Assembly: GCA_963797005.1 (NCBI GenBank)
Contig: CAWCOF010000004.1
Span: 124,001-188,000, forward strand
Reading direction: 5' to 3'
Length of the DNA stretch: 64,000 nucleotides
From: AWTP1-13 sp963797005
GTDB taxonomy: Bacteria; Pseudomonadota; Alphaproteobacteria; Rhizobiales; Hyphomicrobiaceae
In this document: piece after piece, positions 34,105-43,109 of the stretch
How positions within the stretch are numbered: position 1 is the stretch's first letter
How the letters are laid out: each line of letters opens with the position of its first letter
Notes under the pieces: model-generated
What the model was told of the DNA's origin: nothing
What the model saw: only the letters and a program-made list of their open reading frames with translations
Databases searched by the model: none
Position numbers and translations under genes: made by a program

Positions 34105-35535
34105 ATGTACACATCGCTCGAGCATTACATCGACGGCAACTGGGTGAAGCCGACCGGATCCAAGAAGCAGGACGTGGTGAACCCGTCCACCAGCAAGGCC
34201 ATCGGCGAGCTGGGGCATGTCTCCAAGGGCGACCTCGACAAGGCGCTGGCCGCCGTCGACAAGGGCTTCAAGACGTGGCGCAAGGTGTCGGCCTTCGAAC
34301 GGGGCAAGATCATGCGCAAGGCGGCGGACATGCTGCGCACCCGCGCCGACGAGATCGCCAAGGTGCTCACCCTGGAGCAGGGCAAGGTCCTCGCCGAAGC
34401 CAAGATGGAGGTGCTGAGCGGCGCCGACATCATCGACTGGTATGCGGGCGAGGGGCAGCGCTCCTACGGCCGCATCATCCCCGCGCGCGCCGACGGTGTG
34501 CGCAACCTGGTGATGATGGAGCCGATCGGCCCCGTCGCCGGCTTCTCGCCGTGGAACTTCCCCATCACCCAGGCCGTACGCAAGCTCTCTGCGGCGCTGG
34601 CGGCCGGCTGCTCGATGATCATCAAGTGTCCCGAGGAGACGCCGGGCTCCCCCATCGGCCTCATCAAATGCTTCCACGATGCGGGCGTGCCGCCGGGCGT
34701 GATCAATCTCGTCTATGGCGTGCCGGCCGAGATCTCGGAGTATCTCATTCCGCACCCGATCATCCGCAAGGTCTCCTTCACCGGCTCTGTGCCGGTCGGC
34801 AAGCATCTCAATGCGCTCGCCGCCAGCCACATGAAGCGCGCCACCATGGAGCTCGGCGGCCACTCGCCGGTGCTCGTGTTCGACGACGCCGACGTAGAGG
34901 GCGCGGCCAAGCTCATGGGCGCCTTCAAGTATCGCAACGCCGGCCAGGTGTGCGTGTCGCCGACCCGCTTCTTCGTGCACGACAAGGTCTACGACAGCTT
35001 CGTCGGCAAGTTCATCGACATCGCCAAGGGAACCAAGGTCGGCGACGGCCTCGATCCCGATACGCGGATGGGCCCGCTCGCCAATCCGCGCCGGGTCAAT
35101 GCCATCGAGGCGTTCGTGACCGACGCCCAGGAGAAGGGCGCCAAGGTCCAGGCCGGCGGCAAGCGCATCGGCAACCAGGGCAACTTCTTCGAGCCCACCG
35201 TGCTCACCGACGTGCCCGAGAGCGCCCGCATCATGAGCGAGGAGCCGTTCGGCCCCGTTGCCGTGATGCTGCGCTTCAAGGAGACGGACGAGATGCTGAC
35301 CCGGGCCAACAAGCTTCCCTTCGGGCTCGCCAGCTACGCCTTCACCAAGGACGCCAAGACGGCGACCAAGGTGGCGGACGCCCTGGAGGCCGGCATGGTC
35401 ACCATCAACCACTTCGGCATCGCGCTGCCCGAGACGCCGTTCGGCGGCATCAAGGACTCAGGGTTTGGCCACGAGGGCGGCATCGAGGGCCTGCAGGCCT
35501 ACATGCAGACCAAGTTCGTCAGCCACCTGGGCTGA
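34105..35535 (+). CDS. NAD(P)-dependent aldehyde dehydrogenase, succinate-semialdehyde dehydrogenase-like
   Basis: The 476-residue enzyme has the ALDH signatures: PWNFPITQAVRKLSAALAAG, FTGSVPVGK, the catalytic Glu in MELGGHSPVLVF, and the catalytic Cys in NAGQVCVSPTRFFV. ETPFGGIKDSGFGHEGG closes the C-terminus. The pattern resembles SSADH of the GabD group, but substrate range of this family is broad. The start gives MYTSLEHYIDGNWV with AAAGGA upstream. It is convergent with the aminotransferase gene, with a hairpin between. Confidence 0.9.
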   Translation: MYTSLEHYIDGNWVKPTGSKKQDVVNPSTSKAIGELGHVSKGDLDKALAAVDKGFKTWRKVSAFERGKIMRKAADMLRTRADEIAKVLTLEQGKVLAEAKMEVLSGADIIDWYAGEGQRSYGRIIPARADGVRNLVMMEPIGPVAGFSPWNFPITQAVRKLSAALAAGCSMIIKCPEETPGSPIGLIKCFHDAGVPPGVINLVYGVPAEISEYLIPHPIIRKVSFTGSVPVGKHLNALAASHMKRATMELGGHSPVLVFDDADVEGAAKLMGAFKYRNAGQVCVSPTRFFVHDKVYDSFVGKFIDIAKGTKVGDGLDPDTRMGPLANPRRVNAIEAFVTDAQEKGAKVQAGGKRIGNQGNFFEPTVLTDVPESARIMSEEPFGPVAVMLRFKETDEMLTRANKLPFGLASYAFTKDAKTATKVADALEAGMVTINHFGIALPETPFGGIKDSGFGHEGGIEGLQAYMQTKFVSHLG

Positions 35536-35546
35536 TCTCGATCTCT

Positions 35547-35573
35547 GGGGTCAGACCCGCAGGGTCTGACCCC
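35547..35573. terminator. Perfect hairpin between convergent genes
   Basis: GGGGTCAGACCC (35547-35558) and GGGTCTGACCCC (35562-35573) form a 12-base-pair stem with a three-base loop. It lies 12 bases after one gene's stop and 6 bases before the other's. It has no T-run on either side, so termination would be weak or factor-dependent. Confidence 0.55.
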
Positions 35574-35578
35574 ACGTA

Positions 35579-36763
35579 TCAGGCTGGCACCTCGCGGGCC
35601 AGGTACTCGACCGCCGCCTGCACGCCGCCGCTGCCGTGCGGGATGGCGAGGGCCTTGAGGGCCATCTCCACGGCGCCCAAGGTGCCGAGCACCATCGGCG
35701 CGTTGGTGTGGCCCATGTGGGCGATGCGGAAGCACCGGTCCGCGATCTCGCCGAAGCCGACGCCCAGGATGACGCCGCACTTGTCGCGGCAGTAGTCGAG
35801 CAGCGGCTGCGGGCTGCGTCCATCGGTCAGAATGCAGGTGACGGAGTTGGACCGCTCGGCCGGGTTGGCGATGTTGAGGGACAGCACCTGCCCCTCGGAC
35901 CATTTGGTCACTGCCGACCGCGTCGCCTCCGCCAGCAGCGCATGCCGCCGGATCGCCGCTTCGAACCCCTCGTCCTTGAGGAGGTCGATTGCCTTGCGCA
36001 GGGCGAACAGCAGGTGCTCGGGCGGCGTGCCGCAATATTTTTGATAGTGGATCTCGCCTTCGCGGAAGGTCCAGTCCCAGTAGAGCGTGCGCAGGTTGGC
36101 GTTCGGGTGGATCTCTCTCGCGCGCTGGTTGGCGGCGACGAAGGCGAGCCCCGGCGGGGTCATCAGGCCCTTCTGCGATCCGCACATGGCAACGTCCACG
36201 CCCCAGCCGTCCATGTCGAAGGGCATGCAGCCGAGCGAGGCGACGCAGTCGACCATCAGCAGCGCGGGATGCTTCGCCGCGTCCATGGCCTTGCGCACCG
36301 CCTGGATGTCGTTGACGACGCCGGACGCAGTGTCGATCTGCACCACCAGGACGGCCTTGATGGCGTGGGCCTTGTCGCGCTTGAGCCGCTCCTCCACCGC
36401 GGCCGGATCGACCGCGCGCCGCCAGTCGCCCTCGAGCGTCTCGACCTCGAGGCCCAGCATGGAGCCCATCTCGCCCCAGCCGCGCGCGAAGCGCCCGCTC
36501 TCGAGCACCAGCACGGTGTCGCCGCGGGAGAGCACGTTGGTGAGCGCCGCCTCCCAGCCGCCGTGGCCGTTGGCGGCGTAGATGTAGACGCGGCCCGTGG
36601 TGCCAAACAGCGACTTGAGATCGGCAAGGCAGCTGTCGGTGATGCCGACGAGCTCGCCCGCGTAGATATCGATGGCCGGGCGCTGCATGGCGGCCAGCAC
36701 CGCATCGGGCACGTTGGTGGGCCCGGGGATCGACAGGAACTCTCTGCCTCGGCTGACCGTCAT
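35579..36763 (-). CDS. Class V aminotransferase (serine/alanine-glyoxylate type)
   Basis: The 394-residue PLP enzyme begins MTVSRGREFLSIPGPTNVP, as in serine-glyoxylate aminotransferases. It has the PLP-phosphate region AANGHGGWEAALTNV, MVDCVASLGCMPFDMD and the PLP lysine in MCGSQKGLMTPPG. Members interconvert glyoxylate and glycine with serine or alanine as donor, for example in serine-cycle methylotrophs; the exact donor is not shown. Its ATG overlaps the stop of nth by 4 bases, so the two genes are co-transcribed, though functionally unrelated. Confidence 0.88.
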   Translation of the reverse strand: MTVSRGREFLSIPGPTNVPDAVLAAMQRPAIDIYAGELVGITDSCLADLKSLFGTTGRVYIYAANGHGGWEAALTNVLSRGDTVLVLESGRFARGWGEMGSMLGLEVETLEGDWRRAVDPAAVEERLKRDKAHAIKAVLVVQIDTASGVVNDIQAVRKAMDAAKHPALLMVDCVASLGCMPFDMDGWGVDVAMCGSQKGLMTPPGLAFVAANQRAREIHPNANLRTLYWDWTFREGEIHYQKYCGTPPEHLLFALRKAIDLLKDEGFEAAIRRHALLAEATRSAVTKWSEGQVLSLNIANPAERSNSVTCILTDGRSPQPLLDYCRDKCGVILGVGFGEIADRCFRIAHMGHTNAPMVLGTLGAVEMALKALAIPHGSGGVQAAVEYLAREVPA

Positions 36764-37509
36764 TGCTTCGCCTTTCGTTCAGCGGCGCTCTTGGGTGGGC
36801 CGCAATCGAACCATTTATCCGCGGAGGCGCACAGGTCGCAAATAACACAGGCGTCACATCTTGGCTTGCGCGCCTGGCAGACGTAGCGGCCGTGCAGGAT
36901 GAGCCAGTGGTGGGCGTGGCGCAGGTATTGCTGCGGGACGACCTCGAGGAGGCCCAGCTCCACCTCTAGCGGCGTCTTGCCGGAGGCCAGATCGAGCCGG
37001 TGCGCCACCCGGAAGACGTGCGTATCGACGGCCAAGGTCGGCTCGCCGAAGGCGATGTTGAGCACCACGTTGGCGGTCTTGCGGCCGACGCCCGGCAGCG
37101 CCTCCAGGGCCTCGCGCGCCTGCGGCACCTTGCCGCCATGCTCGGCGATCAGCTTCTCGCAGAGCGCGATGACGTTCCGGGCCTTGTTGCGGTAGAGGCC
37201 GATCGTCTTGATGTGCTCGCGCACCTCGGCCTCGCCGAGGGCCAGCATCTTCCCGGGCGTGTCGGCGATTTGGAAAAGCGCGCGCGTCGCCTTGTTGACG
37301 CCGGCGTCGGTGGCCTGCGCCGAAAGCACCACGGCAACGAGCAGCGTAAACGGATTGATGTGCTCGAGCTCGCCCTTGGGCTCGGGGTTGGCGGCCGCCA
37401 GACGCCGGAAGATCTCGGCGACCCGCTCCGGTGCGGCCTGCCGCTTGCGGCGTGGCGCGCGCTTGGGCGTCGCGGCGGCTGCGCTTGGTTTCACGGCTCT
37501 TCTGGGCAT
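36760..37509 (-). CDS. nth: Endonuclease III (DNA glycosylase/AP lyase)
   Basis: Nth removes oxidised pyrimidines and cleaves AP sites in base-excision repair. The 249-residue protein has the helix-hairpin-helix LPGVGRKTANVVLNIAF with the catalytic Lys. The catalytic Asp lies in AVDTHVFRVAHRL. The 4Fe-4S cysteines follow the C-x6-C-x2-C-x5-C pattern in CQARKPRCDACVICDLC. The first 30 residues are a basic extension. It is divergent from the DUF2244 gene. Confidence 0.95.
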   Translation of the reverse strand: MPRRAVKPSAAAATPKRAPRRKRQAAPERVAEIFRRLAAANPEPKGELEHINPFTLLVAVVLSAQATDAGVNKATRALFQIADTPGKMLALGEAEVREHIKTIGLYRNKARNVIALCEKLIAEHGGKVPQAREALEALPGVGRKTANVVLNIAFGEPTLAVDTHVFRVAHRLDLASGKTPLEVELGLLEVVPQQYLRHAHHWLILHGRYVCQARKPRCDACVICDLCASADKWFDCGPPKSAAERKAKQ

Positions 37510-37538
37510 GGGGCTTCGTGCTTGGTAGGATCGCAGTC

Positions 37539-38039
37539 ATGGACGAAAACCAGGATCGAGCGCAAGCGGAGCCGGACACCTTTCGCGCCGTGCTGACACC
37601 CTATCGGTCGCTCGGGCCGACCGGGTTCCTGATCCTGATGGGGGCGCTGAGCGGCATCAGCTTCGTTGCCGGGCTCGTGTTCTATCTGGCGGGCGCCTGG
37701 CCGGTGATGGGCTTTTTCGGGCTGGACGTCGCGCTCATCTATCTTGCCTTCAAGCTCAACTACCGTTCGGGCCGTCTCTACGAGACGCTCGATCTGACAC
37801 GCGACCGGTTGACCTGGATGCGCGTGCATCCTTCCGGCCGGCGCGAAGAGTTTCACTGCAACCCCTATTGGGCCCGCGTCAGCCTCAGGCAGTGGCCCGA
37901 CGGGCGTACGGACCTGCGCCTTGCCTCCGAAGGCCGCGAGCTCGTCTTCGGCCGGTTCCTGACCGATGGCGAGCGGCGCGATCTGGCGTCGGCACTGAGG
38001 GACGCCTTGCTGGCCGTGCGGGGTGGTATGAGAATTTGA
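37539..38039 (+). CDS. DUF2244 family membrane protein
   Basis: Starting at the ATG 37539 the product is 166 residues. It has two adjacent transmembrane helices (about 33-53 and 57-76) followed by a cytoplasmic beta-rich part with RDRLTWMRVHPSGRREEFHCNPYW and GRFLTDGERRDLASAL. This matches DUF2244, a family common in alphaproteobacteria and often next to nth. Its function is unknown. Confidence 0.85.
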   Translation: MDENQDRAQAEPDTFRAVLTPYRSLGPTGFLILMGALSGISFVAGLVFYLAGAWPVMGFFGLDVALIYLAFKLNYRSGRLYETLDLTRDRLTWMRVHPSGRREEFHCNPYWARVSLRQWPDGRTDLRLASEGRELVFGRFLTDGERRDLASALRDALLAVRGGMRI

Positions 38040-38122
38040 GTCCGCGCACAGGAAACGGGTCGATTCACGCCAGAGCGCGCCTTAGGTGATGGTCATCGCC
38101 GCTAGTAACCGCGAGAAGACCC

Positions 38123-39040
38123 ATGCTCCACGCCTCAATCGCTCCGCAGACCACCAGCCCACTCGGCGCCGACCGCTCCCGCGACTACGAGCTGATCCGG
38201 CGCGCCATCGCCTTCCTGTCCGAGACCTGGGCCGAGCAGCCCTCGCTCGACCGGCTCGCCGCGCACGTAGGCCTGAGCCCCGCGCACTGCCAGAAGCTCT
38301 TCAAGCGCTGGTGCGGGCTCTCCCCCAAGGAGTTCGTGCAGGCCATTACGGTCGATCATGCGCGCGGACTGCTGGCCGGCTCGGCCAGCGTGCTCGACGC
38401 CGCGCACGAGGTGGGGCTTTCCGGCGGCAGCCGGCTGCACGACCTGTTCGTCTCGCACGAGGCCATGACGCCGGGCGACTACAAGCGCCGCGGCGAGGGC
38501 ATCGAGATGGCCTATGGCTTTCATGCCTCCCCCTTCGGGGAGGCGCTGCTGATCGCCACCGAGCGCGGCTTGGCGGGCCTTGCCTTCGTCGACGAGGACA
38601 AGGGCCAATCGGGGGGCCAGACACGCGAGGACGCGCTGGCCGACATGATGCAGCGCTGGCCCAAGGCGCGCTATGTCGAGGACCCGGCGCGGACGGCGGC
38701 GCATGCGGCCCAAGTCTTCCGGCCGGCCGCGTGGGGCGAGGATCGGCCCGTGCGCCTTGTGATGATCGGCACGGACTTCGACGTGCGGGTGTGGGAGGCG
38801 CTGCTCAAGATCCCCATGGGCCGCGCGGTGAGCTACACCGACATCGCCCGCCACATCGGCGCGCCATCGGCCTCGCGCGCGGTCGGCTCGGCGGTGGGGC
38901 GCAACCCGCTCTCCTTCGTGGTGCCCTGTCATCGCGTGCTGCGCGGCGACGGGAATCTCGGAGGCTACCACTGGGGCCTCACCCGCAAGCGCGCGTTGAT
39001 CGGCTGGGAGACGGGGCAGGTCGCGGCCGCGCGGGCTTGA
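38123..39040 (+). CDS. AraC-type HTH / methylated-DNA-protein-cysteine methyltransferase fusion (Ada-like)
   Basis: The 305-residue protein joins an AraC-type DNA-binding domain (LDRLAAHVGLSPAHCQKLFKRWCG, then AHEVGLSGGSRLHDLF; residues about 20-125) with an O6-alkylguanine-DNA methyltransferase domain. The latter has GRAVSYTDIARHIGAPSASRAVG and the active-site Cys in VVPCHRVLRGDGNLGGYHWG. It lacks the N-terminal zinc-binding Ada domain that senses methylphosphotriesters, so it is not a full Ada. It likely repairs O6-methylguanine and may regulate genes. A long gap follows. Confidence 0.9.
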   Translation: MLHASIAPQTTSPLGADRSRDYELIRRAIAFLSETWAEQPSLDRLAAHVGLSPAHCQKLFKRWCGLSPKEFVQAITVDHARGLLAGSASVLDAAHEVGLSGGSRLHDLFVSHEAMTPGDYKRRGEGIEMAYGFHASPFGEALLIATERGLAGLAFVDEDKGQSGGQTREDALADMMQRWPKARYVEDPARTAAHAAQVFRPAAWGEDRPVRLVMIGTDFDVRVWEALLKIPMGRAVSYTDIARHIGAPSASRAVGSAVGRNPLSFVVPCHRVLRGDGNLGGYHWGLTRKRALIGWETGQVAAARA

Positions 39041-39058
39041 CGGGAACGGCTGCCCGCC

Positions 39059-39096
39059 AAAAAATAGCCCTGCCGGACGGCAATTGCCCGGCAGGG
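39059..39096 (-). terminator. Rho-independent terminator
   Basis: On the minus strand CCCTGCCGG...CCGGCAGGG (39068-39096) is followed by CTATTTTTT. It lies about 270 bases downstream of leuD and just past the convergent Ada-like gene's stop. The rest of the 322-base gap (39041-39362) shows no gene. Confidence 0.65.
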
Positions 39097-39362
39097 GATG
39101 CGCGCATGCTTCAGCCCCCGCGAATTTTCACCGCCCGCCGCGCTTCGCGCGGTCCCGAAAAGTTTGCGCGAACGTCAGCGGCGAGGCAGCGACGGCGGCC
39201 TCATCAAACTCCGCCGTCGCCTGCGCCATGATATACAACGCAGGGCTGTCCGCGACAATTGCACGCCTGCAACAGTTTTCGCATATCTTTCGCGCAGAGC
39301 GGGTGGGACGGTAGCATGCTACGCGTCCCGGTAGTCGTTTACCGCTTGTCTGCGCGAGGGCA

Positions 39363-39968
39363 CTAAGCCCACGGACGCGCGGTCGCAGCCTTGTGCTCGT
39401 AGTCGCCGATCGCTTTCTCGTCCTTGAGCGTGAGGCCGATGTTGTCGAGGCCTTCGAGCAGGCAGCGCTTGCGGAAGGCGTCGATCTCGAAGGTGACGAC
39501 GCCGCCGTCCGGTCCGCGGATCTCCTGTTTCTCCAGGTCGACCGTGATGGTGGCGTTGGCGCCGCGGCTGGCGTCGTCCATCAACTTGGCCAGGTCCTCC
39601 GGCGACACCTTGATCGGCAGGATGCCGTTCTGGAAGCAGTTGTTGTAGAAGATGTCCGCGAACGAGGTGGAGATCACGCAGCGGATGCCGTAGTCGAGCA
39701 GCGCCCAGGGGGCGTGCTCGCGCGAGGAGCCGCAGCCGAAGTTGTCGCCCGCCACCAGGATCTGCGCCTTGCGGTAGGCGGGCTTGTTCAGCACGAAGTC
39801 GGGCTTCTCCTTGCCCTGCTCGTCGAAGCGCAGCTCGTAGAGCAGGTGCTTGCCGAGCCCCGTGCGCTTGATCGTCTTCAGGAACTGCTTGGGGATGATG
39901 GCGTCCGTGTCGATGTTGATCATCGGCAGCGGTGCCGCAACTCCGGTCAGCGTCGTGAACTTCTGCAT
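39363..39968 (-). CDS. leuD: 3-isopropylmalate dehydratase small subunit
   Basis: LeuD pairs with LeuC to isomerise 2- to 3-isopropylmalate in leucine synthesis. The 201-residue protein has INIDTDAIIPKQFLKTI near the start, the conserved GDNFGCGSSREHAPWALLDY, and NNCFQNGILPI. The sequence and length are typical of the proteobacterial type. leuC is not in the window. It lies 15 bases downstream of the small helical protein at 39984. Confidence 0.95.
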   Translation of the reverse strand: MQKFTTLTGVAAPLPMINIDTDAIIPKQFLKTIKRTGLGKHLLYELRFDEQGKEKPDFVLNKPAYRKAQILVAGDNFGCGSSREHAPWALLDYGIRCVISTSFADIFYNNCFQNGILPIKVSPEDLAKLMDDASRGANATITVDLEKQEIRGPDGGVVTFEIDAFRKRCLLEGLDNIGLTLKDEKAIGDYEHKAATARPWA

Positions 39969-39983
39969 ACCCTTCCCCTTCGC

Positions 39984-40415
39984 TCAGGCGCGCAGGCCGT
40001 CGGCCAGCGCCCTGAAGTAGCCCTCCGCCTCGAGCAGGCGCTCGATCCGGCGGGCATCCGTACGCTTCACCGCCAAGCGCACCGGCGCCCCGCCGGCGAG
40101 CTGGTCGAGACGCCTTTTAACGCCCGCGAGCTTGCGCCCGTCAAGATGCCGTTCCAGCAATCGGACGATGTCCTCCACGTAGCCGGCGATGCGGCCGAGC
40201 TCCCGGATGGCCTCGCGCTTGGCCTGGGCCGCCGCCGGGTCCTTCTCCAGGACGGCGAGGGCGGCGGCCGCCCTGGCAAGCGTGGCCGCGATCTCCTCGG
40301 CGTAGCGGGCGACCTTCTCCTTGCGGTCCGCCTCCAGGGTGCTGAGCACACCGCGCCAGCGGTGGATCGTCTCCGACAGGCCGAGCAGCTTTAAGGTGTA
40401 GTCGATGAGGTGCAT
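39984..40415 (-). CDS. Small helical protein, unknown
   Basis: This 143-residue protein is charged and rich in Ala, Leu, Glu and Arg, and probably coiled-coil (residues about 25-100). No membrane segment or signal peptide is seen, and no family is recognised. Strong codon bias for GC at third positions matches its neighbours. It precedes leuD by 15 bases on the same strand and is probably co-transcribed with it. Confidence 0.6.
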   Translation of the reverse strand: MHLIDYTLKLLGLSETIHRWRGVLSTLEADRKEKVARYAEEIAATLARAAAALAVLEKDPAAAQAKREAIRELGRIAGYVEDIVRLLERHLDGRKLAGVKRRLDQLAGGAPVRLAVKRTDARRIERLLEAEGYFRALADGLRA

Positions 40416-40543
40416 GGAGCCACGGCATCTCCCGCAGCAAAAAGCCGCGGGGAATGCCCAGCCTAGGAGCGGCGCCGCAGAGGGGGATAAGCCAGAAGGC
40501 GGATTGGTTTACGCGCTGCCCAGCCCCGGGCCGCGCCCGCGGA

Positions 40544-41077
40544 CTACCGGATCGCGCGGTCGATGTAGCACTGGCGCATGGCCTCGCAGCGGTGCGAGCC
40601 CGAGAAATGCATGCTGTCGCCCTTGGCGGGCGCGATGAAGCGGCACACTTCCTCCAGGCCTTCGAGGGTCAGCCAGCCCTGGCGGCGGCCGCGCTGGACG
40701 GCGAAGCAGTCGGCGGTCTCCTCGTCGGGGCCGCGGAACTGGTGGCCGCACTCGTGGGCGTGGATCCACATCTTCACCGGGGTCGCGACCTTGGCGAGCA
40801 GCTTGGGGTTGAGAATGAGGAAGCCCGGGTAGGCCGCGCCGTAGTCGTCGAGGTTGTTGTCGAGCACGGTGGGCCGCTGGCCGCACACGAGCTTGCGCCC
40901 ATCGAGCCTGAGCTGGCCGGCCGCCACGATCTGGGCGTCGCCGCCGACGTGGGTGACATACTCCTCGGGCGTGGGGCCGGCCGTGGCTTGCGCCGGCAAC
41001 AAGGCGCTCGCAAGCAGGACCAACGCCGCACGGGCCCACAGCCGAGGACGTGGCCAGCGGAGGATGGTGCCCCTCAA
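40544..41077 (-). CDS. Secreted protein with HExxH-like metal motif
   Basis: The frame likely starts at a TTG (41077, SLRGTILRWPRPRLW) because no ATG lies in frame nearby; the product is about 177 residues. A signal peptide (ALVLLASALLPAQATA) is clear. The mature part has WIHAHECGHQFRGPDEETADCFAV, where HECGH resembles the HExxH of zinc metallopeptidases with a following EE. Six cysteines suggest disulphides. The whole protein does not match a family that I can name. A second protein with an HExGHH motif lies just upstream on the same strand. Confidence 0.65.
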   Translation of the reverse strand: MRGTILRWPRPRLWARAALVLLASALLPAQATAGPTPEEYVTHVGGDAQIVAAGQLRLDGRKLVCGQRPTVLDNNLDDYGAAYPGFLILNPKLLAKVATPVKMWIHAHECGHQFRGPDEETADCFAVQRGRRQGWLTLEGLEEVCRFIAPAKGDSMHFSGSHRCEAMRQCYIDRAIR

Positions 41078-41199
41078 GGAAACCCCGTTCTCTTCGATCC
41101 CTCTCGACAGATTTGGACATTCGCCCGTCCATCGGCGGAATGCAACCCGACAGGGGGCACAGGGAGAATGAACATCGTCCGGTGTGGCATGAATCACGG

Positions 41200-41616
41200 T
41201 TACTGGCGCGCGCCAGCCTCGATGGCCTGCATGTCGGCGTCGGAGAGGCCGAAATGGTGGCCGACTTCGTGCACGAGAACATGGGTGACAAGCTTGCCCA
41301 GCGTTTCCTCGCTGCCGGCCCAGTAGTCGAGGATCGGACGCCGGTAGAGAAACACCAGGTTTGGCGCGCGCGGCAAATCCATCACGCTGCGTTTGTCCAG
41401 GCTGACGCCTTGGTAAAGACCGAGCAGATCGAACGGGCTTTCGATGCCCAGCTCGTGCAGAACCTCCTCGGTCGGGAAATCCTCGATGCGGATCACCAGA
41501 TCGGTGCACAAGCGGCGGAACGCGCCGGGCAGCTGTTGCCACGCCGCGGCCGCGAGCTCCTCGAACGCGGCGAGGTCCGGTGCCGCCTTGCGCGCCCAAT
41601 CCTTGCCACCCGCCAT
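41200..41616 (-). CDS. Metallopeptidase family protein (zincin-like, DUF1025 type)
   Basis: Starting at the ATG 41616 (MAGGKDWARKAAPDLAAFE) the protein is 138 residues. The C-terminal HVLVHEVGHHFGLSDADM is the HExxHxxGxxD zinc motif. FDLLGLYQGVSLDKRSV and PNLVFLYRRPILDYW before it match the small minigluzincin family found across Actinobacteria and Alphaproteobacteria. No signal peptide is present, so it is cytoplasmic. Its substrate is unknown. A longer form to 41673 adds only low-conservation residues. Confidence 0.85.
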   Translation of the reverse strand: MAGGKDWARKAAPDLAAFEELAAAAWQQLPGAFRRLCTDLVIRIEDFPTEEVLHELGIESPFDLLGLYQGVSLDKRSVMDLPRAPNLVFLYRRPILDYWAGSEETLGKLVTHVLVHEVGHHFGLSDADMQAIEAGARQ

Positions 41617-41688
41617 GTCCGGCCTCGTCGCTGCCGCCCCGGCAGAGAGATAGGCAGCGGCGGCACACCGCACCAGAGGCGGGATGCG

Positions 41689-42063
41689 TCAGCTCTCCGG
41701 CTCGATCACGGCCAGCACCTGCCGCACGCCGACGACGGCGCGCAGCGCGTACTCGACCAGCTCCGCCGTGCGCGGCGCGACGCCGGCAAGCCTCAGGTCG
41801 ACGGTGAGCTCGCTGCCGTCGCCCAACTCCCGCGATGCGTGCACCCGCGAGGGCACGGCGCCCAGCTTGGCGACCGGCTCGATCAGGCGCGGCAACAGGC
41901 CCGGATCGACGGGAGCGGTGATGAAGAAGAAGGCGCGGACGGTTTCTGCACTCGTGCTGGGCGAATTATCGGCGCGGACGGTTGGCGTGGTCGCGCGCGG
42001 CGCAACATCGGCGCCGACGGCAACGGCCTGCCGGAGGCGCGTCTTCGACACGACGGACTGCAT
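41689..42063 (-). CDS. ACT-domain-like small protein
   Basis: The 124-residue product has, after a poorly conserved 45-residue N-terminus, a stretch like an ACT regulatory domain: AFFFITAPVDPGLLPRLIEPVAKLG, PSRVHASRE, then LTVDLRLAGV and a final amphipathic helix. This recalls acetolactate synthase small subunits, but no partner enzyme is nearby. The start is uncertain and the N-terminal part may be non-coding. Function is inferred only from the fold-like pattern. Confidence 0.5.
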   Translation of the reverse strand: MQSVVSKTRLRQAVAVGADVAPRATTPTVRADNSPSTSAETVRAFFFITAPVDPGLLPRLIEPVAKLGAVPSRVHASRELGDGSELTVDLRLAGVAPRTAELVEYALRAVVGVRQVLAVIEPES

Positions 42064-42207
42064 GGGAGCGTTCCTTTACGGCGTGATCGAGAAAATAGAC
42101 GGCGGCGACCCGGTGCCCTCAGGCAACCGGGCGGCTAATCCGCAGGGCGATCACGATGTAAAGGCGGTGCGACATAGCCGGGCTTATAGCCAACTCGGGT
42201 TAAGAGT

Positions 42208-43075
42208 TCAAGGGAGAGGCAATCGGCAATAGGAAGCAGCACTGCGCGCACGCGTACATCGGTCATGGGGCTGGCATGCGGGCTTGCGGGCGATGACGAT
42301 GGCCTCGTCCAGGGTAAACCAGAGCTTGCCCTCTTCCTCGCGCGGCCTGAGGAACGCTTCAGCGCCGGCGTGCCGCCGGTCAGCATGTCGCGCAGGCGCG
42401 ACACGGTGGCCGGATCGCAGCCCATGCGCTCGGCCCAGGGCTGGAACTCCATGTCCTTGGGCAGACGCTCCTTGGCGGCGATCTCGAACCCCTTGTCGGT
42501 CAGCACGTCGCTCCACTCGGCCATGCCGAGGCAGCGGCCGTGGCTCGGGTCGCGCAGCTTCTCGAACGCGTTGTAGGCGAGCGCCGCATCGTCCAGCTCG
42601 GCGTCGGTGAAGCCCGGCGTCAATTCCGCATCGGGCGCGATGTTGTCGACGACGGCGAAAACGCCGCCCGGCTTCAGCGTGCGCCAGGCCTCGCCGACGA
42701 AGGCCGCGATGTCGGGGAAGTGATGCGGCGCGATGCGGCAGGTGACGAGGTCGAACTCGCGCGTCCTCGAAGGGCAGCGCCTCGGCGTCGGCGCGCGCCG
42801 TCTCCATGTTGGCGAGGCCCTTGGCGGCGGCGAGCTTGGCGGCCTCCTGCAGCATCTCCTCGGTCAGGTCGCTGGCGATGACGCGGGCGACATGCGGGGC
42901 GAATGCCGCGGCGGTGTGTCCGGCGCCGGTGGCCACATCGAGGGCCTGCCAGTGGGGCTGCGGGTGCCACCAGCTCGACGAGGCGGCCGAGGCTTGCGCC
43001 CTTGGCGTGCACGGTGGAGGTGGCATAAGCCGCCGCATGCGCGCCGAACTGCTGCTGCACGAGGGTCTTGCTCAT
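42208..43075 (-). pseudogene. Class I SAM-dependent methyltransferase, UbiE-like (three single-base indels)
   Basis: Joined across frames, the product is about 288 residues. Its parts are MSKTLVQQQFGAHAAAYATS, ALDVATGAGHTAAAFAPHVA (SAM motif I), the short stretch FDLVTCRIAPHHFPDIAAFV and GGVFAVVDNIAPDAE-like text. This is a small-molecule methyltransferase similar to UbiE and arsenite methyltransferase types. Three indels break it: an extra base near 42961, another near 42761 and a missing base near 42363. Corrections give one continuous frame. It lies 35 bases after the XRE regulator on the same strand, so the two were probably one operon. The substrate is unknown. Confidence 0.78.
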
Positions 43076-43109
43076 CGATCGATCCTTCGCCGTCTTCGTT
43101 CGCAGCCTA

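Noticed and set aside
39098..39334. Small open frame in the Ada-like/leuD gap
   Set aside because: Arginine-rich, no ribosome-binding site, no conserved pattern.
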